Assembly: GCF_024730785.1 (NCBI RefSeq)
Contig: NZ_CP102830.1
Coordinates: 1,860,001 to 1,924,000, forward strand
DNA length: 64,000 bases
Source: Pseudomonas sp. LS44
GTDB lineage: Bacteria; Pseudomonadota; Gammaproteobacteria; Pseudomonadales; Pseudomonadaceae
Direction of reading: 5' to 3'
Part shown: one piece after another, positions 29,441 through 39,887 of the stretch
Position numbering within the stretch: position 1 is the first letter of the stretch
How the letters are laid out: the number at the start of each line of letters is the position of its first letter
Position numbers and translations under genes: made by a program
Notes under the pieces: model-generated
What the model was told of the DNA's origin: nothing
The model's database searches: none
The model's input: the letters and a program-made list of their open reading frames with translations, nothing else

Positions 29441-29989
29441 ATTATTAAGCGTGAAATGAGACAGGATAAACGAGCTGCACCGAAAGCCCCGATCAACGAG
29501 AATATCTCGGCACGCGAGGTTCGGTTAATTGGCGCGGACGGCGAGCAGATTGGCATCGTCTCGATTGATGAAGCGCTTCGAGTGGCTGAAGAAGCCAAGC
29601 TGGATCTTGTAGAGATTTCCGCTGATGCAGTGCCGCCTGTCTGCCGCATCATGGATTACGGCAAGCATCTGTTCGAAAAGAAGAAACAGGTAGCAGCCGC
29701 CAAGAAGAACCAGAAACAGGTTCAGATTAAAGAAATCAAGTTTCGTCCAGGGACGGAAGAAGGGGATTACCAGGTAAAACTACGCAACCTGGTACGTTTC
29801 CTAAGTGATGGGGACAAGGCCAAGGTATCTTTACGATTCCGCGGTCGTGAGATGGCTCACCAGGATCTGGGCATGGAGCTGTTGAAGCGGGTCGAAGCCG
29901 ACCTTCTTGAATACGGCACCGTTGAGCAGCATCCTAAGTTGGAAGGACGCCAACTGATGATGGTCATCGCCCCCAAAAAGCGAAAATAA
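29441..29989 (+). CDS. infC: Translation initiation factor IF-3, ATT start
   Basis: A 181-182 residue IF-3 with N-domain block [19 protein letters not shown], a lysine-rich linker ([17 protein letters not shown]) and C-domain block [18 protein letters not shown]. The first ATG (29456) would remove the conserved basic start. Two ATT codons (29441, 29444) lie 5 and 8 bases after GGAG, followed by AAG CGT GAA. A rare AUU start is the known basis of IF-3 autoregulation in E. coli, since IF-3 rejects it when abundant. Which ATT is used is not certain. Confidence 0.93.
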   Translation: MIKREMRQDKRAAPKAPINENISAREVRLIGADGEQIGIVSIDEALRVAEEAKLDLVEISADAVPPVCRIMDYGKHLFEKKKQVAAAKKNQKQVQIKEIKFRPGTEEGDYQVKLRNLVRFLSDGDKAKVSLRFRGREMAHQDLGMELLKRVEADLLEYGTVEQHPKLEGRQLMMVIAPKKRK

Positions 29990-30051
29990 TCTCCAGGGCA
30001 CTGGCAGGCCTTGTGGTTATGTGAAATTGACTCAATGCGGAGTATCCGAAC

Positions 30052-30246
30052 ATGCCAAAGATGAAAACTAAGAGTGGCGCTGCGAAGCGCTTCAAGAAAA
30101 CTGCTGGTGGCCTCAAGCACAAGCACGCTTTCAAGAGCCACATCCTTACCAAAATGACCACCAAGCGTAAGCGTCAGCTGCGTGGCACTTCCATGCTGCA
30201 TAAGTCTGATGTCGCTCGTGTAGAGCGTTCGTTGCGTCTGCGTTGA
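30052..30246 (+). CDS. rpmI: 50S ribosomal protein L35
   Basis: A 64-residue, very basic protein with the L35 signature ([19 protein letters not shown] at the start; [18 protein letters not shown] at the end). It lies between infC and rplT in the conserved operon, 62 bases after infC and 29 before rplT. Confidence 0.97.
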   Translation: MPKMKTKSGAAKRFKKTAGGLKHKHAFKSHILTKMTTKRKRQLRGTSMLHKSDVARVERSLRLR

Positions 30247-30275
30247 TTTCCGGTCTAGGTCAAGAGGATTAATTC

Positions 30276-30632
30276 ATGGCTCGTGTAAAGCGTGGCGTTA
30301 TCGCCCGTGCCCGTCACAAGAAAATTCTGAAACTCGCCAAAGGCTACTACGGTGCACGCTCACGCGTATTCCGTGTTGCCAAGCAGGCGGTAATCAAGGC
30401 TGGCCAATATGCCTACCGTGACCGCCGTCAGCGGAAGCGTCAGTTCCGCGCACTGTGGATCGCTCGTATCAACGCTGGTGCTCGTGTCAACGGTCTGTCG
30501 TACAGCCGTTTGATCGCCGGTCTGAAAAAAGCGTCCGTTGAGATCGACCGTAAGGTTCTGGCCGATCTGGCAGTGAACGAAAAAGCGGCGTTTGCTGCGA
30601 TTGTCGAGAAAGCGAAAGCCGTTCTGGCTTAA
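30276..30632 (+). CDS. rplT: 50S ribosomal protein L20
   Basis: A 118-residue protein with the L20 blocks [34 protein letters not shown] and [19 protein letters not shown]20 binds 23S rRNA early in assembly and, in E. coli, represses rpmI-rplT translation through a pseudoknot in the leader; I could not verify an equivalent here. AGAGGA precedes the start. Confidence 0.97.
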   Translation: MARVKRGVIARARHKKILKLAKGYYGARSRVFRVAKQAVIKAGQYAYRDRRQRKRQFRALWIARINAGARVNGLSYSRLIAGLKKASVEIDRKVLADLAVNEKAAFAAIVEKAKAVLA

Positions 30633-30644
30633 GTCCCCGACAAT

Positions 30645-31744
<1,100 letters not shown>

Positions 31745-31782
31745 AAACGCATGACCGTAACCGAATTGATTGGGAGAGCAGG

Positions 31783-34161
31783 ATGAAGTTCAGTGAGCAG
31801 TGGCTGCGGACCTGGGTGAATCCCCAGGCCTCGCGCGATGAGTTGGTGGCGCGGTTGTCCATGGTCGGTCTTGAAGTCGACAGCGTGACACCTGTGGCTG
31901 GCAATTTTTCCGGCGTGGTCGTTGGCGAGGTACTCAGTACGGAGCAGCATCCAGACGCGGATAAGTTGCGTGTTTGCCAGGTGTCCAATGGCAGCGAAAT
32001 TTTTCAAGTGGTCTGTGGTGCGCCAAATGTGCGTCCAGGTTTGAAAATTCCATTCGCAATGATTGGCGCGGAGTTGCCCGGTGATTTTAAGATCAAAAGG
32101 GCGAAACTGCGTGGAGTTGAATCCAGCGGCATGCTGTGTTCGGCGTCTGAGCTGCAGATCAGCGAAGACGATAGCGGTTTGATGGAACTGGCGATCGATG
32201 CGCCGGTTGGCGAAAGTATTCGTGCATATCTAGGGCTGGATGATGTCAGTATCGAGCTCGGTTTGACGCCAAATCGTGGTGACTGCTTGTCATTGGCAGG
32301 TTTGGCTCGGGAGGTCGGCGCTATTTATGCTGCCGATGTCGAGACCGTAGTAGTTGAAGCTGTCGCAGCTACACATGATGAAACTCGACCGGTTGATGTG
32401 TTTGCGCCTAAGGCGTGTGCGAGATACGTCGGTCGTGTGATCCGCAATGTCGATCTATCCCGAGCTACTCCCCTATGGATGGTCGAGCGCCTGCGTCGCT
32501 CGGATATCCGTAGCATCAATGCTGCCGTTGATATCACCAATTATGTGATGCTCGAGTTGGGGCAGCCGATGCATGCGTTTGATCTTGCCGAGATCCAGGG
32601 CGGGATTCATGTGCGCATGGCCGAAGAGGGCGAGACGCTGACGCTGCTCGACGGGCAGAAAATCACCTTAAGAGCCGACACCTTAGTCATCGCCGATCAT
32701 CAACGTGCGCTGGCGCTGGCGGGAATTATGGGTGGGGAGCGCAGTGGCGTTAACACCGGGACAACGGATCTTTTTCTCGAAAGCGCTTTCTTCGATACGA
32801 TCGCTTTGGCTGGAAAAGCACGTTCCTATGGCCTGCATACGGATTCGTCTCATCGCTTCGAGCGTGGCGTAGATCCTCTGTTGCCGCGTAAGGCCATGGA
32901 GCGAGCGACTGCACTGTTGGTCGAGGTGATGGGTGGAGAAGCTGGGCCGATAATTGAAGTGGCCAGCGAAGCTAACCTACCAATCACTGCCGCCATCACT
33001 CTGCGGGCCGAGCGCATCACCCAAATGCTCGGCTTAGAAATGGATTCGGCTGAGATCGAGCAACTGTTACGCGCGTTAGGCTTATCCGTAACCCAGGAGA
33101 GCTCCGGGATTTGGAAGGTCGAGGTACCCAGTCATCGCTTCGACATCGCGATAGAAGTGGATTTGATCGAAGAATTGGGGCGCCTTTATGGCTATAACCG
33201 CTTACCAATCCGCTATCCGCAGGCACGCCTAGCGCCACAGGCCAAGGCGGAAGCCCGTTCGGAGCTTCCAGTGCTGCGGCGTTTGTTAGTCGCACGGGGC
33301 TATCAAGAGGCTATTACCTACAGTTTCATTGATCCTAAATTGTTCGACCTGTTCGATCCGGGCGTTGAGCCGTTGCAACTAGCCAACCCGATTTCTGCCG
33401 ATATGGCTGCCATGCGTTCGTCGCTGTGGCCGGGTTTGGTCAAGGCACTGCAGCACAACCTCAATCGACAGCAGTCCCGAGTGCGTTTGTTCGAAAGCGG
33501 ATTGCGCTTTAAAGGTAAGCTCCCAGGCCTCAAGCAGGAAGCGATGCTGGCGGGAGTTATTACCGGAAGTCGCTTGCCTGAGGCGTGGGCTCACGGACGT
33601 GACGACGTTGACTTCTATGACTTGAAGGCGGACGTCGAAGCAGTGCTGGGCCATGCAGGTGCGCTGGACTCTTTCATCTTCGTCCCAGGCCAACATGCTG
33701 CACTGCATCCTGGTCAGACGGCGCAAATTGAACGAGAAGGGCGAGTCATCGGCTATATGGGGGCAATTCATCCTGAGCTAACTCAATCGCTAGGTTTGGA
33801 GCAGCCGATCTATCTTTTTGAATTGGTGCTGTCTGAAATTGCCCAAGGTAATTTGCCTCAATTCAGAGAACTATCGCGCTTCCCAGAGGTACGTCGGGAC
33901 TTGGCACTGCTGGTGGATAAGGACATTGCTGCTGAGTCTGTGCTGGCAACTATTCGTGAGACTTCCGGCGAATGGCTGACAGACCTCAGGCTGTTTGATG
34001 TGTATCACGGTAAAGGTATTGATCCGCATAGAAAAAGCTTGGCCGTCGGCTTGACCTGGCAACATCCATCGCGCACTCTTAATGACGATGAGGTAAGTAG
34101 TACAACGCAGAACATCCTTGCCTCGCTGGAAAAAAGGTTCAACGCCACGTTAAGGAAGTAA
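31783..34161 (+). CDS. pheT: Phenylalanyl-tRNA synthetase beta subunit
   Basis: A 792-residue protein. EMAP/tRNA-binding-like domain (about 40-150, HPDADKLRVCQVSNGS), B3/B4 editing domain that clears Tyr-tRNA-Phe (about 210-390), B5 domain, inactive synthetase-like core (about 480-680) and C-terminal ferredoxin-like anticodon domain (about 700-792, SRFPEVRRDLALLVDKD). Normal length. GGGAG precedes the ATG. ihfA begins 3 bases after the stop. Confidence 0.97.
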   Translation: MKFSEQWLRTWVNPQASRDELVARLSMVGLEVDSVTPVAGNFSGVVVGEVLSTEQHPDADKLRVCQVSNGSEIFQVVCGAPNVRPGLKIPFAMIGAELPGDFKIKRAKLRGVESSGMLCSASELQISEDDSGLMELAIDAPVGESIRAYLGLDDVSIELGLTPNRGDCLSLAGLAREVGAIYAADVETVVVEAVAATHDETRPVDVFAPKACARYVGRVIRNVDLSRATPLWMVERLRRSDIRSINAAVDITNYVMLELGQPMHAFDLAEIQGGIHVRMAEEGETLTLLDGQKITLRADTLVIADHQRALALAGIMGGERSGVNTGTTDLFLESAFFDTIALAGKARSYGLHTDSSHRFERGVDPLLPRKAMERATALLVEVMGGEAGPIIEVASEANLPITAAITLRAERITQMLGLEMDSAEIEQLLRALGLSVTQESSGIWKVEVPSHRFDIAIEVDLIEELGRLYGYNRLPIRYPQARLAPQAKAEARSELPVLRRLLVARGYQEAITYSFIDPKLFDLFDPGVEPLQLANPISADMAAMRSSLWPGLVKALQHNLNRQQSRVRLFESGLRFKGKLPGLKQEAMLAGVITGSRLPEAWAHGRDDVDFYDLKADVEAVLGHAGALDSFIFVPGQHAALHPGQTAQIEREGRVIGYMGAIHPELTQSLGLEQPIYLFELVLSEIAQGNLPQFRELSRFPEVRRDLALLVDKDIAAESVLATIRETSGEWLTDLRLFDVYHGKGIDPHRKSLAVGLTWQHPSRTLNDDEVSSTTQNILASLEKRFNATLRK

Positions 34162-34164
34162 CGT

Positions 34165-34467
34165 ATGGGGGCTCTGACGAAAGCTGAAATGGCGGAACGT
34201 CTGTATGAAGAGCTAGGCCTGAATAAGCGGGAAGCCAAGGAGTTGGTAGAGCTGTTTTTTGAGGAAATCCGGCAGGCGCTGGAGCTTAATGAGCAGGTCA
34301 AATTGTCGGGTTTTGGCAATTTTGATCTGCGAGACAAGCGTCAGCGCCCCGGACGTAACCCAAAAACGGGAGAAGAAATCCCGATTACGGCTCGCCGTGT
34401 CGTCACTTTTCGTCCAGGCCAGAAACTGAAAGCCAGAGTCGAAGCTTATGCTGGAACCAAGTCATAA
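34165..34467 (+). CDS. ihfA: Integration host factor alpha subunit
   Basis: A 100-residue DNA-bending protein: [20 protein letters not shown] at the start, [20 protein letters not shown] with the minor-groove arm, then the intercalating proline region [18 protein letters not shown] is a heterodimer with IhfB; it bends att sites for many tyrosine integrases, including ones like that of the neighbouring island. It overlaps the next gene by 20 bases. Confidence 0.97.
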   Translation: MGALTKAEMAERLYEELGLNKREAKELVELFFEEIRQALELNEQVKLSGFGNFDLRDKRQRPGRNPKTGEEIPITARRVVTFRPGQKLKARVEAYAGTKS

Positions 34468-34804
34468 CGATGAGTTACCGCCGATACCGGGCAAGCGCTA
34501 TTTCACCATTGGTGAAGTAAGTGAGCTTTGCGCGGTGAAGCCACATGTTCTGCGTTACTGGGAGCAGGAGTTTACTCAGCTCAATCCAGTGAAGCGCCGT
34601 GGAAATCGCCGCTACTATCAGCGTCAGGATGTGCTGATGATTCGGCAGATCAAGGCCTTACTCTACGATCAAGGTTTCACTATCGGCGGCGCGCGTCAGC
34701 GTCTTTCCGGTGATGAGGCAAAGGACGATACCACTCAGTACAAGCAGCTGATTCGGCAAATGATTGTCGAATTGGAAGACGTTTTACTTGTTCTGCGGAA
34801 GTGA
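34448..34804 (+). CDS. MerR-family transcriptional regulator
   Basis: A 118-residue protein with an N-terminal MerR winged helix ([20 protein letters not shown] then [20 protein letters not shown]) and a short C-terminal helix ([20 protein letters not shown]) for dimerisation. No cysteine cluster or ligand domain, so it is of the short type always found after ihfA in Pseudomonas and relatives. Target unknown. Its coding start lies inside the ihfA end, so translation is coupled. Confidence 0.92.
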   Translation: MLEPSHNDELPPIPGKRYFTIGEVSELCAVKPHVLRYWEQEFTQLNPVKRRGNRRYYQRQDVLMIRQIKALLYDQGFTIGGARQRLSGDEAKDDTTQYKQLIRQMIVELEDVLLVLRK

Positions 34805-34820
34805 TGCTCTACGAAAAAAC

Positions 34821-34849
34821 TTCCGTATTTCATGGGCTTAGTTTATAGT
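34821..34849 (+). promoter_or_regulatory. Probable promoter of tRNA-Pro
   Basis: TATAGT at 34844-34849 with a weak -35 (TTCCGT, 34821-34826) at 17-base spacing, followed by a C-rich discriminator (CCTCCCGC). Confidence 0.55.
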
Positions 34850-34889
34850 TCCTCCCGCTTTCGGCTGTAGCTGAAAGCAAATCTTTAGT

Positions 34890-34966
34890 CGGGGCGTAGC
34901 GCAGCCCGGTAGCGCACTTGCATGGGGTGCAAGGGGTCGAGTGTTCGAATCACTCCGTCCCGACCA
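34890..34966 (+). tRNA. tRNA-Pro(GGG), island attachment site
   Basis: A 77-base cloverleaf with encoded CCA: acceptor CGGGGCG with CGTCCCG, anticodon stem CTTGC/GCAAG with loop ATGGGGT giving GGG, T-arm GTGTTCGAATCAC. Its 3' 45 bases are repeated at 58307-58351, so the island entered here and restored the tRNA 3' end. Confidence 0.97.
34922..34966 (+). repeat. attL: 45-base direct repeat (tRNA-Pro 3' end)
   Basis: Identical to 58307-58351 except one base (C here, A there) after the shared GGGGT. Covers the anticodon loop to the CCA end, the usual target of tyrosine integrases. Confidence 0.93.
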
Positions 34967-34980
34967 AATAACCCTAGAAA

Positions 34981-35013
34981 ATCCAGTCACTTAGCGGTGA
35001 CTGGATTTTTTTT
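34981..35013 (+). terminator. Terminator after tRNA-Pro
   Basis: Ten-base stem (34981-34990 with 34997-35006) followed by eight T. It lies on the island side of the junction, so the island supplies a terminator for the tRNA it restores. Confidence 0.88.
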
Positions 35014-35052
35014 GGGCACGGTTTTTTGCTTTCACCTCAAAAGGCCGGTTCT

Positions 35053-35077
35053 GGTGACCGTTTGGTGACCGTTTGTG
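35053..35077 (+). repeat. Left subterminal repeat (candidate integrase arm sites)
   Basis: Two copies of GGTGACCGTTTG (35053-35064 and 35064-35075), sharing one base so the period is 11, one helical turn. The same 25 bases recur at 58156-58180. Confidence 0.7.
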
Positions 35078-35509
35078 CTGGACTCGCTTCTGCAGGCTTG
35101 GTTACCTGACAGCCAGCGATCATCTTATAAGTGCGTGCCGGATAAGTAGCGCCAGTGCTGCAAAACAGTCAGCGAAGTCGTCCAATTCTCTTGGCTCCAC
35201 ATCGGGCGGTACAGGCAAATTCTGAGCCTCAATCTGATTTCTGGCTCCGTGCGAGCGAGGGGGCACCTGATTGGTCTTCGCGGTTGCTCCGGGCCGAACA
35301 GCTCGCGCGCCGCTTATGTCGGCAGTAGAGGTCGAGAAGCACGGGCCGCCGATGGTCCGTTGGACGGGAATCTGCTGGTCCCTACGACGGATTGCCTCGC
35401 GGATGTGCTACGACGTTTCCGCAGGGATTTAGCCTTGCGAATGGCGTGGTGGTTTCATGTATTGATGGGGATTACAACCAGGGTAGGAGAGATCAAGCCC
35501 CGCGATTTG
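35078..35509. other. 432-base interval without a recognisable gene
   Basis: GC-rich sequence just inside the left end. A 93-codon plus-strand frame (from 35249) exists but lacks a ribosome site and any familiar sequence; it may be a leftover of a decayed gene. Confidence 0.4.
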
Positions 35510-36373
35510 TTAGCTGCTGGATTCTTGTAGCAGCCTAGGGATTTTTCTGACCGCCTCCTCTCGGAGATCCAGCTTGCTTTGGCCGTGGTGCATGCGCCTA
35601 TGGCAATTGGGACACAATGCAATTGTGTTCGATATTCTGTCGCTACCGCCTTCGGCTAGGGGCTTTACGTGATGCACCTCCAAATATGGCAGGCCATCTT
35701 CTCTCAGAAACGGCGCTGAACAATCACAGAGTTCACAGCACCCATCCGCTCGCTGAAGAACCCAAGCTTTAACAGCGGGATCGCGGGCATATACAGTGCT
35801 TGTGGCTGTTGTGCTAGCAGGCTTTGCGCGACCTGGCGGCACTTCAAGCATGGAGCGTATCAAAGCAGTTGCCCGCACCTCTAGTTCAGCATTGTCGGCC
35901 GTAGGCTCTTGAAGCTGCTTCAGCAATTGGGCGGAATTGAAGCTGCCGGTTGAAATTTGGATCCAATCTTGGGGTGATATCAAAGAGCTATGCAGCAAGA
36001 TGCGTTTTGTACGATTTCCGCCCTTAGAGTCTGGATTAACTTTGAGACGTGCTTGCTGTGCTCCAATCGCAGTCCGAAGCTCTTCTGTGTGGCCGGCCTC
36101 TAGCAAAAGAATTTCTTCGCCGTCAATCTTGATCGCTCGATCCGAGAAGTCAGGAAATGCTCGTACTAGATCGCGGGAGATGATATTAACTGAAATGGAG
36201 AGGAATCCCGCCGCTTGGAGCCTTTCCAACAAAACGTCTAATGCTTTGTTGTAATCGGCATTTCGAGTGGATGGTCCCCAAGACTCTAAAATCAATCCTG
36301 GAATCGATTGAAACTCTTCGACTGAGTAGGTGGCATTGAGCTGCAGACCACTGCTTGTGATTACGTTTGGCAT
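35510..36373 (-). CDS. HNH endonuclease
   Basis: A 287-residue protein with a C-terminal HNH/McrA-like nuclease domain (about 215-275): CELC, then YLEVHHVKPLAEGGSDRISN and ALCPNCHRRMHHG. Two CxxC pairs bind structural zinc; His-His and Asn are the catalytic set. The N-terminal 200 residues are unfamiliar and may recognise DNA. Start ATG at 36373 has GGAG 6 bases upstream; the frame runs 12 bases further. It lies near the left end of the island, reading towards it. A modification-dependent or defence nuclease is likely, given the company; target unknown. Confidence 0.8.
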   Translation of the reverse strand: MPNVITSSGLQLNATYSVEEFQSIPGLILESWGPSTRNADYNKALDVLLERLQAAGFLSISVNIISRDLVRAFPDFSDRAIKIDGEEILLLEAGHTEELRTAIGAQQARLKVNPDSKGGNRTKRILLHSSLISPQDWIQISTGSFNSAQLLKQLQEPTADNAELEVRATALIRSMLEVPPGRAKPASTTATSTVYARDPAVKAWVLQRADGCCELCDCSAPFLREDGLPYLEVHHVKPLAEGGSDRISNTIALCPNCHRRMHHGQSKLDLREEAVRKIPRLLQESSS

Positions 36374-36432
36374 TGAAAACTCCAAAAATACTTACTGCTT
36401 GTGGTGGGAGCCCATATGCATCTAGTAGATAT

Positions 36433-36771
36433 TCATAAGGCAATGCCCTTGGCTTTGAGCGTGGTAAGGAATAGTAGTGTTGCTAAAATGAAATAAATCA
36501 AAGAGATTGACCTTGAAACAAATAGGGGTAGCGCGGATTTCTTGAGTAAGAAGTATCCGTGTAAAATGCAGGTGATCATCAGAATAAAGCCGCAAGCAAT
36601 TAAGGAGTAGCCGAATGAGAATGTTACTTCTGGCCACTGAGCGGTAGGGGTTACCGTGTTTACGAGGTAGCTCCCGGTGATTTGGACGGCTGCTGACAAG
36701 CCCAAATTCCTAATGTTGTCGAACATGTTTTTTATAGCATCTGAAGAAAAAAATCTCTCAATAATTCCCAT
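36433..36771 (-). CDS. Small membrane protein, unknown
   Basis: A 112-residue protein with an amphipathic N-terminus and two or three hydrophobic helices (about 51-75 YSLIACGFILMITCILHGYF and 84-105 SRSISLIYFILATLLFLTTL). AT-rich coding. Not recognised. It sits between the DUF6119-like and HNH genes on the same strand. In defence islands such small membrane proteins can be effectors or anti-phage partners, but nothing here proves it. Confidence 0.5.
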   Translation of the reverse strand: MGIIERFFSSDAIKNMFDNIRNLGLSAAVQITGSYLVNTVTPTAQWPEVTFSFGYSLIACGFILMITCILHGYFLLKKSALPLFVSRSISLIYFILATLLFLTTLKAKGIAL

Positions 36772-36922
36772 GGGAAAAATATTCTGCTCTATGTGTTTAT
36801 CTGGTTATGGTCAAGCATCAGGCTTAATTTAAACGAGTCACTTGGTGGATGATGGAACTGTTGCCAGCAAAGCGTACTGGCGAACATGTAAGTATTTACA
36901 CTGTTTAATTATGTGTGTAGAG

Positions 36923-38821
36923 CTAATTCACGGCCTCATGAGGCCAGCGATGGCTTGAGTATGGAGCTCCTTCTTTGTTGATCTTATAGAGTATTTTGAA
37001 CTGAGATCCTGCGGCACTTTCTGCGATAGCGGCGGAGCAGCGGCTTACTTTTAATCCCTCTTGAAGCGTTTGCCCGGCAATTACGCGGATTTCCTTCTTT
37101 CCTTTTTTTAATTCTACTACTTCGACGATCGCGGCTGGCAGTGCGCAGGACTTGTTTTTCGGTGGGCTGGCGTCAGGGATGTAAATTAGCGCAGAGGAGA
37201 TTTGCATTAAGTCTAGGCTTTTGAAACAGCGCATTAAGCTGATTCTGGAAAACAGCGGAAGATTGTCAGACAAATCTGCTGGTGATTTAGTCGTGATGAT
37301 GCCGTATACTATCTTAATATTAATATTGTCAATTGCTGCGTGGTATAGCTGCAGATCATTCTGGCCAATCCGATCAGTAATCAATTGTTTCAGCGCATCG
37401 CGACATCTGGGCTCTAGGATAATTAATTCAGCCGAGTTGGTCCCTTGATTGAATAAGTGACTTAGCTGTGATGATCTGGTAGAGATTTTTAAATGGTACA
37501 GTTTTCCTAGTTCTTGGGTGCCGTTAACAGGAGGAATCACCATGTACAAGTCACACGGCTCAATAGCGGTCTGCCCATCAATGCTCATATTCTGCTGATC
37601 CAAGCATATGAATGCAGGGTGAGCATTAGCCACCGCTTCGTTGTAAGTTTCTTCGCTGTAGTGACTTAACCCGTCCTTAATCAGGTCATGATTATAATCG
37701 AATAAATCATTAGGCTCACACTTGGCATCCAAATATTGCTTAAGGTGCTCGATATATTCTCGTTCAACGCGATACCAGCCGCCTTCGCATAAATGATAAA
37801 ATTTATGACCCTCAACAATGTCAAGTAGCAGGCAGTTGTATATGTTGTAAGCTCTGCTGATGTTTCCTTCGGCATCACAGAGTGCCAGGCTGAAAGATTT
37901 CAGCTTTTCGATGGTGAGCACGTTTAGGTCGGTGTCTTCACCTAGATAGTCGTAGAATGCATCTAGTGAAATATCCGTATAGATTTCTGCCAGTCCGCCG
38001 CGCCCTTGGAATCGGCAGGAGGTATTGTCTCGATAATCCACGATGTCAGGGATACAAAGGGATAAAGAAGGGTCTTGGGAAATAAAACACTCTAGAAGCT
38101 GCTCGTCTAGTACTTGAATGATATCAGGATCATTCTCGGGTGAGATTTTTCCGACGCTTGGAAAGGTTTCGAGGTAGTCTTCGCATCTGTATAGATCGAG
38201 CAGTGTATTGCACAAGCCATGAAGCTCTTCGGGAAGCAATTTCAGACTAATTTTAAGGCTGGCTGAGCCCGTCGCACTTTTAAAAAGTCCAATAAACTCT
38301 TCCTTTACCGCCCCTGTTAGGCTTCGGACAATCTCAGTGTTGCTATCAAAATCAAGGAATGTAATGTCGGCAGCTGCTGGGATTTGGGTTCTCTTTCGCC
38401 TAGACGCCCCAGGGTCCATGATGTCAGCACTTTTGAGTTTTTTTGGGTCGAGACTATTGAGTGTTACTAGTAGTCCGAAGTCATACTCATAACAGTTGTC
38501 GCGTAATTTATGGAAGACATGGCCAAACGATAGGGCGAAGTGCCTGTCTGCCACTGGTATGAATACGAGTGCACCTTTATTTGCCTGCTGAAGAGGGTTG
38601 GCGATATTGAAGTATTCTCGCCACCATGGCGCCCTCGGTTGACTGTCTAGAATATATACGCTGGAATTTTCTGGGAGTCGATCTGATGCTATTGCTTGGT
38701 CTAGTTCGTGCTCGTTTTTGAGTGAATTATTTGCATCGAAGCCTTGCTTTAGCAGAAATATGGTAAAAGGACGGCTTTTCAATTCGGAATCCCTTCGTTG
38801 TGTTATTATAATATTTCTCAC
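36923..38821 (-). CDS. DUF6119 / TIGR04141-like sporadically distributed protein
   Basis: A 632-residue protein. An N-terminal block (RPFTIFLLKQGFD) and a central block with HFALSFGHVFHKLR, YEYDFGLLVTLNSLDPKKLK and RSLTGAVKEEF match my memory of TIGR04141 (DUF6119) proteins, which occur patchily in defence regions. Near residue 430-475, EPCDLYMVIPP, then LYHLKISTRSSQLSHLFNQG resembles a PD-(D/E)XK-type core (acid, then H-L-K), so nuclease activity is possible. Strongly AT-rich compared with the neighbouring Z1 cassette, suggesting separate acquisition. Alone or with the membrane and HNH genes it may form its own defence unit. Confidence 0.65.
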   Translation of the reverse strand: MRNIIITQRRDSELKSRPFTIFLLKQGFDANNSLKNEHELDQAIASDRLPENSSVYILDSQPRAPWWREYFNIANPLQQANKGALVFIPVADRHFALSFGHVFHKLRDNCYEYDFGLLVTLNSLDPKKLKSADIMDPGASRRKRTQIPAAADITFLDFDSNTEIVRSLTGAVKEEFIGLFKSATGSASLKISLKLLPEELHGLCNTLLDLYRCEDYLETFPSVGKISPENDPDIIQVLDEQLLECFISQDPSLSLCIPDIVDYRDNTSCRFQGRGGLAEIYTDISLDAFYDYLGEDTDLNVLTIEKLKSFSLALCDAEGNISRAYNIYNCLLLDIVEGHKFYHLCEGGWYRVEREYIEHLKQYLDAKCEPNDLFDYNHDLIKDGLSHYSEETYNEAVANAHPAFICLDQQNMSIDGQTAIEPCDLYMVIPPVNGTQELGKLYHLKISTRSSQLSHLFNQGTNSAELIILEPRCRDALKQLITDRIGQNDLQLYHAAIDNINIKIVYGIITTKSPADLSDNLPLFSRISLMRCFKSLDLMQISSALIYIPDASPPKNKSCALPAAIVEVVELKKGKKEIRVIAGQTLQEGLKVSRCSAAIAESAAGSQFKILYKINKEGAPYSSHRWPHEAVN

Positions 38822-39071
38822 CGGTCCACTACTCGTCGTTGAGTCGATTGGGTCGGGCTAGATTTATGATGTGCATTCCTCTCGGTGCACAATATATGAA
38901 ATCTTAGTGTTCGGGCCGCAGGATTCCCACCCGCTCATATATTTGGTTCACTCTTCCGCCCTGGCTGCTGTGGGGCAGCCTGATACGCGGGGTTCTGACA
39001 GGCTCCATTTGTCATTATGTGCAGTGTCCAATTGAAAAGCCGAGCCTCAGTAGTAACTCCAACGCCACACT

Positions 39072-39887
39072 CTACTGCTGATTAGGTAACAGTGCTGGGA
39101 CAGGAGGATTAGAGGAATACGGAAGTTGTAGTGCGGCTCCTGCAGTTTCAAAAGCTTCTGATACGATTAGCTCCAATTCATTTGGTGGCAGATATGCGAG
39201 ATCGACAATCTGGTTTCTAAGGCGGAGGATTTTGGTCGCTGAGCGCATGATTGACTCCATTGAGCCCCTACCGAAAATCAAACCTGCCTTGAGCCAGCCT
39301 TCTGCTAGAGCTTTGGCCAGTGGCGGATTGCCTCCAATTGATGCTCGCTCAAAGATTTGAACCATAGCATCTTCGGTGAGCTGTTTTATGAGCTCCCAGC
39401 GTTCAGGGTGGCCCTCGCCGCGGTCAAGGACAGTTCCTCTCACCCACAGTCTCTGAAACGAATTACGAACACCTCCTGCAAAGCGTGCCACTCGTTCGCT
39501 AGACTTATCCGCAAATCGCCAAGCGACTACATCAGGTGCGAGTATGGTGCTCATGAATGCCCAGACATCGTCACGAAGTGCTTCACCGGATTTCAGCTCT
39601 TCCTTTTGTGCAAGATAGATTGCTGCTTCTTGGTCGAAGAGCGATCGTGCGGATTGCGTATTGGCATAAGGAAAGCCGAACTTCTGGGCGATTTTTCTCA
39701 GTTCAACCGTTATGTCAACTGCCACAGCATCGGCTCTAGCACCACCACTAGGAGCGCTAGACTTCAGGGCAGCATATTCGCTAAGGAGATCTATTCCATC
39801 TCGGGCAGCTGGCGCTGTTTCCTTCAGCCGTTCAAGAATGGTTGCAACACCATGTGCTTTCAGGCGTGGCAGTAGTGGAACCCGCAT
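39072..39887 (-). CDS. Unknown protein, last gene of the Z1/GHKL operon
   Basis: A 271-residue, mainly helical soluble protein. Conserved-looking segments: KIAQKFGFPYANTQSARSLF (about 87-106) and LRDDVWAFMSTILAPDVVAW (about 123-142). No catalytic motif recognised; perhaps a DUF6339-like family, but this is low-confidence recall. The start ATG overlaps the stop of the upstream gene by one base (TAATG), so it is translationally coupled and almost certainly part of the cassette. Confidence 0.65.
   Translation of the reverse strand: MRVPLLPRLKAHGVATILERLKETAPAARDGIDLLSEYAALKSSAPSGGARADAVAVDITVELRKIAQKFGFPYANTQSARSLFDQEAAIYLAQKEELKSGEALRDDVWAFMSTILAPDVVAWRFADKSSERVARFAGGVRNSFQRLWVRGTVLDRGEGHPERWELIKQLTEDAMVQIFERASIGGNPPLAKALAEGWLKAGLIFGRGSMESIMRSATKILRLRNQIVDLAYLPPNELELIVSEAFETAGAALQLPYSSNPPVPALLPNQQ

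Noticed and set aside
35249..35530. Possible gene at the left end of the island
   Set aside because: No ribosome site, Arg/Gly-rich composition typical of a chance frame, and it runs into the end of the HNH gene.
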